Numbered from the stretch's first letter, positions 42,398-51,688 are shown. The stretch is DNA of 64,000 nucleotides from Sulfurovum sp. TSL1 (GCF_019972135.1 NZ_BPFI01000004.1:56248-120247), one strand, 5' to 3'. Notes: generated from the letters alone by a model not told the origin. Numbers and translations are program-made.

Positions 42398-43351
42398 GTG
42401 GAAAAATTAATTATAGCGACAAGAGCAAGTGCTCTTGCACTTTGGCAGGCATATCACATTAAAGAGAGGATCGAAACTTCCTTTCCGGAGATCACCGTAG
42501 AACTGAATGAAATTACCTCAAAAGGTGACAAGATACTGGACAAACCGCTTGCACTCATAGGGGGCAAGGGACACTTCACCAAAGAGCTTGAAGATGAGAT
42601 GCTTGAAGGGAATGCAGATCTTGCAGTACATTCCCTTAAAGATGTACCTACTTACATTCCCGAAGGTTTGGAACTCTGTGCCATTACAGAACGTCAAGAT
42701 CAGAGCGATGTCCTGCTATCACATACCTATCAAAGTCTGGATGACCTTCCTCAGGGTGCAGTGGTAGGAACCACAAGTCTAAGAAGACGTATGCAGCTGC
42801 TAGAGAAACGTCCGGATCTCGTGGTCAAAGAACTGAGAGGCAATGTCAACACAAGGCTCAGAAAGCTCAAAGAAGGAGAGTATGATGTGATCATACTTGC
42901 TTATATAGGACTGCATAGACTTGACCTGCTTAAAGATGTCCCTTTTGTTGAAAAATTGGATTTTTTCATCCCACCTATGGGACAGGCTGCGTTGGGTATC
43001 GAGATCGTAAGTAACAATGAGAGGGTTCGTGAAATAGCCATGACCTTGAATGATGAGAATTCTTATCTCTGTACAAAGTTGGAACGTGATTTTGTCTCAA
43101 AGATAGGTGCGGGGTGCTCTGCTCCTGTGGCTGTGAATGCAGTCATCACAGGTGATGATATCACGATTAAAGCGATGCTTGGATACCCGGATGGTACGAA
43201 CATCATGCATAAATCATTGACAGCAAAGGTAGATGCATGTGATGCATTGGGACAACAGTTGGCTCTAGAGATGATCACTGAGGGTGCTCTGGAGATACTT
43301 GAAAAAGCAGAATCTATAGCATTTAAAGATGAAATGCCAGAGAGACTATAA
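42398..43351 (+). CDS. hemC: Porphobilinogen deaminase (hydroxymethylbilane synthase)
   Basis: HemC joins four porphobilinogens into hydroxymethylbilane. The 317-aa protein shows IATRASALALWQAYHIK at its start, KDVPTYIPEGLEL, TTSLRRRMQLLEKRPDL, and the cofactor-bearing Cys in KIGAGCSAPVAV (about residue 240). The start is GTG 42398 behind the hairpin at 42355. It is in the same operon as hemA. Confidence 0.95.
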   Translation: MEKLIIATRASALALWQAYHIKERIETSFPEITVELNEITSKGDKILDKPLALIGGKGHFTKELEDEMLEGNADLAVHSLKDVPTYIPEGLELCAITERQDQSDVLLSHTYQSLDDLPQGAVVGTTSLRRRMQLLEKRPDLVVKELRGNVNTRLRKLKEGEYDVIILAYIGLHRLDLLKDVPFVEKLDFFIPPMGQAALGIEIVSNNERVREIAMTLNDENSYLCTKLERDFVSKIGAGCSAPVAVNAVITGDDITIKAMLGYPDGTNIMHKSLTAKVDACDALGQQLALEMITEGALEILEKAESIAFKDEMPERL

Positions 43352-43366
43352 GTAGAAAGTTGATAA

Positions 43367-45187
43367 ATGCAAGACGTAGTACAATGGCTTAAAGAGTATG
43401 GTAATTTAAAGATCATCGAGGAACCGTTGGATGTGGAGCTTGAGATCCCACATGTGGCCTATGTGGAAGTCAAGACAGAGGATTCTCGTCCTATCCTTTT
43501 TACCAATCCTGTGAACAAAGCCAAAGGTATAGCGTATGATATGCCTGTACTGATGAACATCTTTGCCAACAAAGACCTGACGGAAAAGATCTTCGGCAAA
43601 CATCCTGATGATGTAGCCAAAGGTATAGATGAACTGCTTAAGCTCAAACCACCTAAGGGATTCAAAGCCAAGTTGGCGATGCTTCCTAAACTCTTTTCAC
43701 TTAAAAATGTCTTTCCCAAACGTTTAAAGTTCAAAGGAGAGTGTCAAGAGGTCATCATTCCTAAAGATGAGGTGGACTTGGACAGATTACCTATACTCAA
43801 GACCTGGGAAGAGGACGGTGGTCCCTTTATCACGATGGGACAGGTCTATACAAGGAGTCTGGACGGCGAAATGCAAAATCTCGGGATGTACCGACTGCAA
43901 CAGTATGATAAAAAGAGACTGGGGATGCACTGGCAGATACATAAAGATGCTTCGCACTTCTTTGACCAGTACCAAAGAGCCGGTAAAAAAATGCCTGTAA
44001 CCGTAGCCATAGGTGGTGACCCACTTTATATCTGGTGTGGACAGGCTCCCATGCCACATGGCATGTTTGAACTGTTACTCTATGGTTTTGTACGGAATAA
44101 AAATGCACAGCTGGTGAAGTCGATCACCAATGACATTTATATCCCCCGTGATGTAGATGTGGTCATAGAAGGTTTTGTGGATCCTGAAGTCATGGAGATA
44201 GAAGGGCCATTCGGTGACCATACGGGTTACTATACACTGAAAGAGCCGTTTCCTGTGATGGATGTAGAGACGATCACGATGAAAAAACATCCGGTATTTC
44301 AGGCAACAGTAGTAGGAAAACCGCCGTTGGAAGATAAGTATATGGGCTGGGCAACGGAACGTATCTTCCTGCCGATGCTTAAACCTATGGCTCCAGACCT
44401 GATAGACTATAATATGCCTGAAAACGGGGTCTTCCACAACCTGATATTGGCAAAGATGAAAACACTCTATAAGGGACATGCACAGCAGTTCATGCATGCA
44501 TTTTGGGGAGTGGGTCAGATGAGCTTTGTCAAACATGCCATTTTTGTAGGAGAAGATGCCCCCGATCTTGAAGAGAGTCAAGCCCTGGCAGCACATATAC
44601 TCAATCGGCTGGATCAGTGTAAGATCCTCATCACACAAGGTATCGTGGACCATCTTGACCATTCGTCCTCAGAACAGTTCGTCGGCGGGAAACTGGGTGT
44701 GGATGCAACAGGAGATGAAGTAGAAAACGGTGTAGAAGCGTTACTTTCAGATGAAGTGCTGCTTGATAAGATGCGAGAGATAAGCAGCAGTGTAGTAGGC
44801 CTGAAGCAGTACATGACAGAGACCAAAACACCGATCTGTGTGATCAGTGTGGATAAAAAAGAGTCCCAACGCAATCTCATTAAAAAACTTGAAGGACTTG
44901 AGAAGCATATCAAACTGCTTGTCATTGTGGATCATGCGAATAATGATCTGAATGATGCCTATATGCTCATTTGGCGTGTAGTGAACAATATAGACGCAGG
45001 AAGGGATGTCATACTTAAACCGTTCATAGCGATCGACGGGACGAATAAAAGTGAAGTGGACGGCTATGAAAGAGAATGGCCCGGAGATACTTTCTGTACG
45101 AAAGAGGTGCTTGACGGCCTTCAGGAAAAAGGGCTTATTGATATAGATGAGGCTTTTATTAAAAAATTCGGATTGCTGCCTTTTTAA
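43367..45187 (+). CDS. ubiD: UbiD-family decarboxylase (menaquinone biosynthesis, SCO4490-like)
   Basis: The 606-aa protein is a UbiD-type decarboxylase that uses prenylated FMN. Typical segments are GPFITMGQVYTRS, RLQQYDKKRLGMHWQIHKD, DVDVVIEGFVDPEVMEIEGP with its key Glu, and GPFGDHTGYYTLKEPFPVM. In Campylobacterota such a protein serves the futalosine menaquinone route as the late decarboxylase. That role fits the ispB-like gene at the head of the operon. The 16-bp gap to hemC supports cotranscription. Confidence 0.88.
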   Translation: MQDVVQWLKEYGNLKIIEEPLDVELEIPHVAYVEVKTEDSRPILFTNPVNKAKGIAYDMPVLMNIFANKDLTEKIFGKHPDDVAKGIDELLKLKPPKGFKAKLAMLPKLFSLKNVFPKRLKFKGECQEVIIPKDEVDLDRLPILKTWEEDGGPFITMGQVYTRSLDGEMQNLGMYRLQQYDKKRLGMHWQIHKDASHFFDQYQRAGKKMPVTVAIGGDPLYIWCGQAPMPHGMFELLLYGFVRNKNAQLVKSITNDIYIPRDVDVVIEGFVDPEVMEIEGPFGDHTGYYTLKEPFPVMDVETITMKKHPVFQATVVGKPPLEDKYMGWATERIFLPMLKPMAPDLIDYNMPENGVFHNLILAKMKTLYKGHAQQFMHAFWGVGQMSFVKHAIFVGEDAPDLEESQALAAHILNRLDQCKILITQGIVDHLDHSSSEQFVGGKLGVDATGDEVENGVEALLSDEVLLDKMREISSSVVGLKQYMTETKTPICVISVDKKESQRNLIKKLEGLEKHIKLLVIVDHANNDLNDAYMLIWRVVNNIDAGRDVILKPFIAIDGTNKSEVDGYEREWPGDTFCTKEVLDGLQEKGLIDIDEAFIKKFGLLPF

Positions 45188-45218
45188 TTTAATTTCCTTT
45201 TAAAGATACTATGATAAT

Positions 45219-45253
45219 ATTTCCTTGTTAATAAAAATTATCAATAAGGAAAT
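45219..45253 (+). promoter_or_regulatory. Long near-perfect stem covering the peroxiredoxin ribosome site
   Basis: The 5' arm is 45219-45234 (begins ATTTCCTT), the loop AAA, the 3' arm 45238-45253 (ends AAGGAAAT). Of 16 positions, 14 are Watson-Crick, one is a G-T pair and one is an A-C mismatch. The 3' arm holds the AAGGA ribosome site of the gene starting at 45257. As DNA, the A/T-rich palindrome could equally be a PerR/Fur-type operator. Confidence 0.6.
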
Positions 45254-45256
45254 AAC

Positions 45257-45853
45257 ATGTTAGTAACAAAAAAAGCTCCAGACTTTACAGCAACAGCCGT
45301 ACTTGCAGACGGTTCAATCGTAGACGATTTCAATCTTATGGAAAACCTAGGTGAAAAAGGTGCAGTACTTTTCTTCTACCCACTAGACTTTACTTTTGTA
45401 TGTCCATCAGAGATCATCGCATTCTCTCATAGAGCTAAAGAGTTCAGAGAAAGAGGTATCAATGTGATCGGATGTTCTGTAGACTCTCAATTTTCTCACT
45501 TTGCCTGGAGAGAAACTCCAGTAAATGAAGGTGGGATCGGGAAAGTTGATATGCCATTGGTAGCAGACCTTAATAAGCAAATTGCTAGAGACTATGATGT
45601 TCTTCTTGATGACGCTGTAGCACTCAGAGGGTCTTTCCTTATTGATGCAGATGGTACTATCAGACATGCAGTGATCAACGACCTTCCGCTTGGTAGAAAC
45701 ATCGATGAGATGATCAGAATGGTAGATACAATGCTATTTACTAACGAGCATGGTGAAGTGTGTCCTGCTGGTTGGCAAAAAGGTGATGAAGGTATGAAAG
45801 CAGACACTGCTGGTGTTGCTGAATATCTTGCAAAACACGAAGGCGATCTATAA
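45257..45853 (+). CDS. Typical 2-Cys peroxiredoxin (AhpC/TsaA family)
   Basis: The 198-aa protein reduces hydrogen peroxide and organic peroxides. The peroxidatic Cys is in DFTFVCPSEIIAFS (about residue 52), with the supporting Thr and the Arg further on. The resolving Cys is in GEVCPAGWQKG (about 170). Length and motifs are those of thioredoxin-dependent 2-Cys enzymes of Campylobacterota. A Fur/PerR-family gene follows directly, so peroxide-responsive control is likely. Confidence 0.94.
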   Translation: MLVTKKAPDFTATAVLADGSIVDDFNLMENLGEKGAVLFFYPLDFTFVCPSEIIAFSHRAKEFRERGINVIGCSVDSQFSHFAWRETPVNEGGIGKVDMPLVADLNKQIARDYDVLLDDAVALRGSFLIDADGTIRHAVINDLPLGRNIDEMIRMVDTMLFTNEHGEVCPAGWQKGDEGMKADTAGVAEYLAKHEGDL

Positions 45854-45867
45854 GACCTTAGTATATT

Positions 45868-45885
45868 CCCATCTTCAGAGATGGG
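45868..45885 (+). terminator. Hairpin after peroxiredoxin gene
   Basis: CCCATC (45868-45873), a 6-nt loop and GATGGG (45880-45885). Short, without a long T-run; possible partial terminator. Confidence 0.4.
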
Positions 45886-45886
45886 T

Positions 45887-45924
45887 GTATACATAAGGCT
45901 ATAGAGTGATAGCTTTATGTATAC
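45887..45924. promoter_or_regulatory. 16-bp inverted repeat before the Fur/PerR gene
   Basis: The arms are 45887-45902 (begins GTATACATAA) and 45909-45924 (ends TTATGTATAC), with loop AGAGTG. They pair at all 16 positions, one as G-T. It ends 15 bp before the regulator gene start, a position suited to autoregulation or RNA structure. Confidence 0.5.
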
Positions 45925-45939
45925 ATTGAAAGGAAAACT

Positions 45940-46359
45940 ATGACAGATTATGTAAATCTACTTAAAAAGAGTGGACTAAAAGCTACATTTCAACGTATGA
46001 ATATATTAGAAAAGATAGAAGCGTATGGGCATATGTCCATCGATGCTATCTATGCAGAGGTCATTAAAACACATCCATCTCTTTCACTTGCAACGGTGTA
46101 TAAAAATATTGTTTTAATGGTGGAGAAGGGTGTACTTGTAGAAGTGCCTATCACAGGCAAAAAGTCCAAATATGAGCTTTTAAAAGAGGATCATATCCAC
46201 TTGGTCTGTACGGAGTGTGGTGAAGTAGAAGACAAACCGCAGCATACAGTTGCAGATGAACTCTTTACTTCTATCACAAAGAAAGAGAACTTTACCATAA
46301 GTAAACAACAGATCAATCTTTACGGCGTGTGTAGTCACTGTACAGAAGAAGTTGCTTAA
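45940..46359 (+). CDS. perR: Fur-family transcriptional regulator, PerR-like
   Basis: The 139-aa protein has a winged-helix DNA-binding domain (about 1-82: LKATFQRMNILEKIEAYGHMS and SLATVYKNIVLMVEKGVL). The dimerisation domain has HIHLVCTECGE and YGVCSHC, a two-CxxC zinc site. Location right behind a peroxiredoxin gene points to PerR rather than Fur, but Fur family members are hard to split by sequence alone. AGGAAAAC precedes the ATG. Confidence 0.85.
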   Translation: MTDYVNLLKKSGLKATFQRMNILEKIEAYGHMSIDAIYAEVIKTHPSLSLATVYKNIVLMVEKGVLVEVPITGKKSKYELLKEDHIHLVCTECGEVEDKPQHTVADELFTSITKKENFTISKQQINLYGVCSHCTEEVA

Positions 46360-46366
46360 GGGGTGC

Positions 46367-46387
46367 AGGTTTGAGTATCTCAAACCT
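46367..46387. terminator. Bidirectional terminator
   Basis: AGGTTTGAG (46367-46375), loop TAT, CTCAAACCT (46379-46387): a perfect 9-bp stem between convergent perR-like and yggS-like genes. Confidence 0.7.
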
Positions 46388-46395
46388 ATAACCCT

Positions 46396-47079
46396 TTATT
46401 TGAATAATGCTGAACCGATCCTCACTAAATTCGACCCACATTTTATAGCCAATTCATAATCACCGCTCATACCCATAGAACAGATACTCGCACCCTCTTT
46501 TTTCAGTTTCTCATAGATACCGTATGTGCTTTCAAAACTTTGCTGTATCAGTTTGGTGTCATCACTGTGTGCGCCTATGGTCATCACACCTTTGAGATTG
46601 ATCTGAGGACAGGTCTCTTTGATCGTTTGGTAGATATCCACAGCTTCTTCAGGGGGTACGCCTGATTTCGTTGCTTCATTGGCTGCATTGATCTGAAGCA
46701 GGCAGTGCATCTTTGTCTCTTTTGCCAAGAGTTTTTTGTTCAGTTCTGCTGCGAGCTCTATACTGTCAAGTGATTGCATCAGTGTAGGACGCAAGTCAAT
46801 CAGATTGTTGATCTTGTTCTTTTGGAGCGAACCGATCAGATGCCATTCAAGTGGTAGGTCCTCGAGCGCATGCATACGTTCTTTAAGCTGTTGTACCTGA
46901 TTTTCACCAAAAGCTCTCTGTCCCAGTTCATAGAGTGTGGCAATATTTTCAAGCTCTGTATATTTGGCCACAGTGACCAGTTTTACAATGTGGTGTTCAC
47001 TCACTGTGATACGTGCTTGTTCTATGTTCCAGATCACTTCATCCAGGTTTGCTCTTAAGTGTTCTTTGTCCAATATCAT
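46396..47079 (-). CDS. yggS: YggS/PROSC-type PLP-binding protein
   Basis: The 227-aa protein belongs to the PLP homeostasis family. The PLP lysine is in LVTVAKYTE (about residue 35), followed by the FGENQVQQL loop, EWHLIGSLQKNKIN, and the C-terminal ICSMGMSGDYELAIKCGSN and VRIGSALF phosphate-binding segments. These proteins buffer free PLP and affect amino acid levels, without a proven enzyme activity. It precedes rseP on the same strand of transcription with a 63-bp gap. Confidence 0.92.
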   Translation of the reverse strand: MILDKEHLRANLDEVIWNIEQARITVSEHHIVKLVTVAKYTELENIATLYELGQRAFGENQVQQLKERMHALEDLPLEWHLIGSLQKNKINNLIDLRPTLMQSLDSIELAAELNKKLLAKETKMHCLLQINAANEATKSGVPPEEAVDIYQTIKETCPQINLKGVMTIGAHSDDTKLIQQSFESTYGIYEKLKKEGASICSMGMSGDYELAIKCGSNLVRIGSALFK

Positions 47080-47142
47080 ACTTATTATCCTTTGCTAATG
47101 AATTGCCTGATCGGCTATGCTACACTTTGACTGTTTTGGTTT

Positions 47143-48195
47143 TTATCCCCAAAGTCTATTGATATCATTATACAATCCTAACATCATAAGAGAGATGAGT
47201 ATAGCCCAGCCTACCAATGTGATGACATACATCACCTTTTCGCTCGCAGTTCTACCTGTAAGCATCTCATAGAGGTTGAACATAATGTGCCCACCGTCCA
47301 GTGCAGGTATAGGCAGCAGGTTCAATACGCCCAGGTTCACTGAAATGAGGGCGGTAAAAAAGAAAAGTGCGAGTATCCCCGCAGCGCTCGCTTCAGCTGT
47401 GACATCTACAATGGTGATGATACCACCGAGCTTGTCTGTACCAACCACTCCGGTGATCAGTTTTTCTACACTCTGTACGATGAGCAAAGAGGCTTTCTTT
47501 GTCTCATCCCATGCATACCCCAAACCATCTATCAATCCAAAGTGGACCGTTGTTTGTTTTCCTAAAGGACTGATCCCGATGATACGTCTGGTGATCTTCT
47601 CTCCAAAGATATTCTTGTCCTCTATCACCTTTGGTGCCAGTTGCAGTGTGATCAGTTGTTCTTCACGTTCTACGATAAGCGTGATGTCACCTTTGTCACC
47701 GTTGATGTTTTCACCGATCTCTTCCCAGTACTTGATATTGTGGGTATTGACCTGAACAATCCTGTCCTCTTTGGTTAAACCTGCTTTGAATGCAGGCGTC
47801 TCTTTTCCTACTTCACCGACATAAGGCAACAGCTTGGGAACACCGATGTTCGCAATAGCAAAATAAAGCAGAAAGGCCAGCAGGAAATTGGCAAACGGTC
47901 CGGCCAATAAAATAATGATACGCTGCCATGGTTTTTTCACATTGTAGGAATCTTTGTCGTATGAGACCGCAGTAGGATCCGTGTCATCCTGACCTTTCAT
48001 TTTGACATACCCGCCAAGCGGTATCGCAGAGAGACTCCACTGCGTTTTTCCTATCATCCTGGAGTAGAGTTTTTTACCAAAACCTATACTGAAGACATCC
48101 ACCTGTACGCCAAAAAAACGTGCTGCTGTAAAGTGTCCAAGCTCATGAAAAAAGATCAGTACCGACAAGACTAAAAGTGCGACTATGATGCCCAT
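47143..48195 (-). CDS. rseP: RseP-family site-2 (M50) intramembrane protease
   Basis: The 350-aa protein has the zinc motif FFHELGHFTAARFFG in its first helix (about residue 16) and a PDZ domain (about 115-180). The LNLLPIPALDGGHI motif is near residue 290, and a last helix follows. This is the RseP/RasP layout: cleavage of anti-sigma factors, signal peptides or other single-pass proteins in the membrane. It is divergent from the gene at 48306. Confidence 0.93.
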   Translation of the reverse strand: MGIIVALLVLSVLIFFHELGHFTAARFFGVQVDVFSIGFGKKLYSRMIGKTQWSLSAIPLGGYVKMKGQDDTDPTAVSYDKDSYNVKKPWQRIIILLAGPFANFLLAFLLYFAIANIGVPKLLPYVGEVGKETPAFKAGLTKEDRIVQVNTHNIKYWEEIGENINGDKGDITLIVEREEQLITLQLAPKVIEDKNIFGEKITRRIIGISPLGKQTTVHFGLIDGLGYAWDETKKASLLIVQSVEKLITGVVGTDKLGGIITIVDVTAEASAAGILALFFFTALISVNLGVLNLLPIPALDGGHIMFNLYEMLTGRTASEKVMYVITLVGWAILISLMMLGLYNDINRLWG

Positions 48196-48305
48196 AAAAT
48201 TCCTCTATGCAAATATATTGCATTATATCCAAGTGTAGTAAAAAATTGATATAGATTAAAACTATAATGAAAAATTTTGCTAAAATAAATGGGAAGGATG
48301 AAAAG

Positions 48306-49415
48306 ATGAATGAAAATAAGAGTGTGTCAGAAGAAATGATAGAAGAGATTGATAATGATGCTTCAGAGGGGCTGGGCGAGATTGACGATACACCTTTGGA
48401 AATGGGAGAAGAAACCATAGGACTCCATGAAGATGACACGCCTGAAATGACAGAGGGACCGGTATCAGATCCTGTCTTTCCGGGAAAAGCTAATAAACAT
48501 ACCAAAACCATGCATCTTGTAGAAAAAACAAAAAAAATGCTTAAAGAAGTAGATGATCGGGAAGAAGCCTGCAAACGTCTGCTTGAAAAGGATGTACAAG
48601 AGTATGAGGATGCCAGAGCACGACTTAAAGCGGGTGGCCTTGATGCCTGTACAGTATTAGTAAAAAAATTGGGCTATCAGACAGATAATGATGATCTTGA
48701 AGAGAAGAGAACAGTTGTATTCACTTCAAAAAAAATGTTCAAACCCTTAGTTTTCAGAGATATTCCAAGCGGTAGATTCACAGGGTTGCTCTACGCTTTA
48801 CTCGGAGGGATTGCTACAGTCATAGGATTGGTCTATCTGGCAACAGTAAAATTGGACATGACACTGAATATGACAAGAATGCCTTCAGAAGATGAGACAC
48901 AAAGTATACTGGCCTGGTTCAGTACACTTTTAGGACAACATGAAGATGTGAATATCGGTGCAGGTGTATTAGGTTTTTCAGTGCTTTTGGTCATGATCCT
49001 TATCTATATCGTTCGTGTAAGGTTGAAAAAAAGAAGCAATCTTCACCTCGCAGTGAAACAATTCGTAGAAGCAGAGATTTACAGAGAGAAAAAAGAAAAT
49101 TGCAAAGTTGAAACAGACAAAATAGATAGGCATATCAAAGATACGATAGGAGTATTTAGAACCTATGAAGTACTCTTGAACGAACAAAAAGGAAAACTGG
49201 AACGTATCCACTATGTGGAAGGGGAGAGAGAGAAGAGTATAGAGTATCATCATAGATCCTATAAAGAGATACGCGAAACCAAAGAACTGATACGGGCGAT
49301 AAGGGAGTATATGAATAGTCCTATAGTAGAAGAAGGAAAACTGTCTGAGAAAAGCGTACTGCTTTTACAGCATGCAAAAGATCAGGCCGATATAATGATT
49401 AAACGGTTTTATTAA
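48306..49415 (+). CDS. Membrane protein with acidic N terminus and coiled coils, unknown function
   Basis: I do not recognise a family. The 369-aa protein has a very acidic N terminus (about 1-60), a helical region (about 65-125), two membrane helices (about 160-182 and 218-238) and a long charged C-terminal coiled coil (about 245-360). I start it at ATG 48306 because AAGGA lies upstream; a longer frame from 48267 begins in promoter-like sequence (TATAAT, TAAAAT). Its topology suggests a scaffold or mechanosensing membrane protein. Confidence 0.6.
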   Translation: MNENKSVSEEMIEEIDNDASEGLGEIDDTPLEMGEETIGLHEDDTPEMTEGPVSDPVFPGKANKHTKTMHLVEKTKKMLKEVDDREEACKRLLEKDVQEYEDARARLKAGGLDACTVLVKKLGYQTDNDDLEEKRTVVFTSKKMFKPLVFRDIPSGRFTGLLYALLGGIATVIGLVYLATVKLDMTLNMTRMPSEDETQSILAWFSTLLGQHEDVNIGAGVLGFSVLLVMILIYIVRVRLKKRSNLHLAVKQFVEAEIYREKKENCKVETDKIDRHIKDTIGVFRTYEVLLNEQKGKLERIHYVEGEREKSIEYHHRSYKEIRETKELIRAIREYMNSPIVEEGKLSEKSVLLLQHAKDQADIMIKRFY

Positions 49416-49635
49416 TGTACATCGAGACCTTCAGAGAGATCGGTTCGTATAATGACTTTCAATGATGTGTTCCGAAAATCTTTTATACCTACGACACACT
49501 TTTGTAATTTTCTTTAAATAGATCCAAATAGCAAAATGATTAAAAATTAACCATACCGCTGATGCTATAGGATTGTATAGTAGGATATACTATCCGTACA
49601 AGACATGACATGAGGTTTTAAAATCTCATATACGC
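49416..49635. other. Upstream region of the guanidine operon
   Basis: No gene. It contains A/T-rich promoter-like sequence (GCTATAGGATTG around 49565) and a short inverted repeat GGATA-TAC-TATCC (49583-49595) just before the riboswitch. Confidence 0.45.
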
Positions 49636-49757
49636 TAACAAGATATCTAGGGTTCCGGCAGAATATTCTGTGTCTGGTCCGAGAGTTATCGGCCTCTTGA
49701 GTAGAGGTTACACGGAGGGATAAAAGCCCGGGAGATTTATTATCTCGTGCCGTGTTT
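49636..49757 (+). ncRNA. Guanidine-I (ykkC) riboswitch
   Basis: The three conserved blocks of the guanidine-I aptamer are present in order: CTAGGGTTCCGG (49647-49658), GTCTGGTCCGAGAG (about 49671-49684) and ACACGGAGGGATAAAAGCCC (49710-49729), the last followed by GGGAGA. Downstream GAGAT-ttatt-ATCTC and CACGG/CCGTG pairing (49711-49715 with 49750-49754) could form the switch helix, followed by GTTTT. This class turns genes on when guanidine is present. The genes below encode guanidine import and breakdown, which fits fully. Confidence 0.95.
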
Positions 49758-49783
49758 TAAACTTATACTCAAAGGACACTCCA

Positions 49784-50854
49784 ATGAAACACTTCTTCAA
49801 ATCTACATCTAAATTCTTAGTTGCCACTACATTAATTATGAGTCTCAGTACATCATCACTCATGGCAGAGGTAAAAGATAAATTCCAAGTATCATGGACC
49901 ATTTATGTCGGTTGGATGCCGTGGGATTATGCCCAGCAAAAAGGTATCGTTGACAAATGGGCTAAAAAATACGATATCGAGATCGACCTGATCCAGGTGA
50001 ACGACTATATTGAATCGATCAACCAATACAGTGCCGGTAAATTTGACGGTTGTCTCATGACGAATATGGATGCATTGACCATTCCGGCTGCGGGTGGTGT
50101 TGACTCAACTGCTGTGATCATGGGTGACTTTTCCAACGGAAATGACGGTATCCTTCTTAAAGATAAAAAGAGCCTGGCTGATATCAAAGGGCAGAAGGTG
50201 AACCTCGTTGAGCTTTCGGTATCACACTATCTTCTTGCACGTGCACTTGAATCAGTGAACATGAGTGAAAAAGATATTACGGTTGTAAACACATCAGATG
50301 CTGATATGGTATCTGCATGGAGTTCTGATGAGGTGACAGCAATGACAACATGGAACCCACAGCTCAGTGAGATCACGGCAAACAATACAAATGCCAATCT
50401 TGTTTATGATTCAAGCAAGATCCCGGGCGAGATCATCGATATGCTTGTGATCAACACTGAAACACTCAAAGACAATCCAAAATTGGCAAAAGCATTGACA
50501 GGTGCATGGTTTGAAGTGATGGCATTGATGAAAAAAGGGGATGAAAAAGCCTTGACATTCATGGCAGAAGCGTCTGGTACGGATCTTGCTGGTTACAAAA
50601 GCCAGCTTGATTCTACAATGATGTTCTATGATGCAAGTGATGCCGTTAAATTTGCTGACAGTCCAGACCTTCCAGAAACGATGAAAAAAGTGAGTGAGTT
50701 CTCTTTTGATCACGGTATTCTCGGAGAAGGTGCACCAAATGCTGAATTCATCGGTATGGAGTTCCCAGGTGGGAAAACTTTCGGTGATACAAAAAACACC
50801 AAGCTACGTTTTACAGACACCTATGTGAAAATGGCTGCGGAAGGGAAACTGTAA
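49784..50854 (+). CDS. ABC transporter substrate-binding protein (NitT/TauT-like; guanidine candidate)
   Basis: The 356-aa protein has a signal peptide (about 1-28, ending SSLMA) and a periplasmic binding-protein fold: VSWTIYVGWMPWDYAQQKGI, then FDGCLMTNMDALTIPAAGGVDS, and VELSVSHYLLARAL. It resembles the NitT/TauT group often annotated as putative urea ABC transporter protein. Under a guanidine-I riboswitch and ahead of guanidine enzymes, guanidine or a guanidino compound is the likely ligand. AAAGGA precedes the ATG. Confidence 0.85.
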   Translation: MKHFFKSTSKFLVATTLIMSLSTSSLMAEVKDKFQVSWTIYVGWMPWDYAQQKGIVDKWAKKYDIEIDLIQVNDYIESINQYSAGKFDGCLMTNMDALTIPAAGGVDSTAVIMGDFSNGNDGILLKDKKSLADIKGQKVNLVELSVSHYLLARALESVNMSEKDITVVNTSDADMVSAWSSDEVTAMTTWNPQLSEITANNTNANLVYDSSKIPGEIIDMLVINTETLKDNPKLAKALTGAWFEVMALMKKGDEKALTFMAEASGTDLAGYKSQLDSTMMFYDASDAVKFADSPDLPETMKKVSEFSFDHGILGEGAPNAEFIGMEFPGGKTFGDTKNTKLRFTDTYVKMAAEGKL

Positions 50855-50863
50855 GGTACTCCT

Positions 50864-51688
50864 ATGAAACGATTTATGAACCTTCGACCATCCAGAGGAG
50901 CAACGCTCTTCTTGGGATTATTACCATTTATTATTGTCGCGGTGTTCTATCTCGTGGCATCAGATATGCGTCTTACGGAAAATCCGAATGACAAGCTTTT
51001 ACCATCCATGGCAAGCTTTTCAGAAGCCATTGACCGTATGGCCTTTACACCAAGTAAACGAACAGGTGAAATACTCTTCATTGGAGATACAGTATCTTCA
51101 CTTGAACGATTGGGACTCGGGGTCCTCATAAGTGCTGTATTGGCAATGCTTATCGGCATCCCTCTAGGGTTTATTCCTTTTCTGAGGGCAGGTTTGTCGC
51201 CTTTTGTGGCAGCCTTTTCCATGGTGCCGCCAATGGCGGTCCTGCCTATTTTGTTCATTGTTTTTGGTATGGGTGAGCTGGCGAAGGTTGCACTGATCGT
51301 CATCGGTGTGACACCACTGCTTGTCCGTGACATGCAGCAGCGTGTCTCTGAGATACCGGTCGAACAGCTTATTAAAGCACAGACTCTTGGAGGATCAAGC
51401 TGGACGATCGTGATGCGTGTTGTCTTACCGCAGGTCTTTCCTAGGCTGCTTGATGCAGTGCGTATCACACTGGGTACGGCATGGATCTTTCTTATTTCAG
51501 CAGAAGCGATCGCAGCGACCGAAGGTTTAGGGTACCGTATCTTTCTGGTGCGCCGTTATATGTCAATGGATGTGATCCTGCCTTATGTGGCATGGATCAC
51601 ATTTCTTGCCTTCTTGTTTGACTTTATGTTAAAGAAGCTGACCTATAAACTATTTCCATGGTATACGGCCGGAAAGGAGGGATCATGA
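50864..51688 (+). CDS. ABC transporter permease (NitT/TauT-like)
   Basis: The 274-aa inner-membrane protein has about six helices and the binding-protein-dependent transport signature in EQLIKAQTLGGSSWTIVMRVVLP region (about residues 168-190), where the EAA loop contacts the ATPase. It works with the neighbouring binding protein and ATPase. The stop overlaps the ATPase start (ATGA), so translation is coupled. Confidence 0.9.
   Translation: MKRFMNLRPSRGATLFLGLLPFIIVAVFYLVASDMRLTENPNDKLLPSMASFSEAIDRMAFTPSKRTGEILFIGDTVSSLERLGLGVLISAVLAMLIGIPLGFIPFLRAGLSPFVAAFSMVPPMAVLPILFIVFGMGELAKVALIVIGVTPLLVRDMQQRVSEIPVEQLIKAQTLGGSSWTIVMRVVLPQVFPRLLDAVRITLGTAWIFLISAEAIAATEGLGYRIFLVRRYMSMDVILPYVAWITFLAFLFDFMLKKLTYKLFPWYTAGKEGS

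Noticed and set aside
44075..44662. 195-codon minus-strand frame inside ubiD
   Set aside because: Antisense shadow of a well-supported gene, without recognisable domains.
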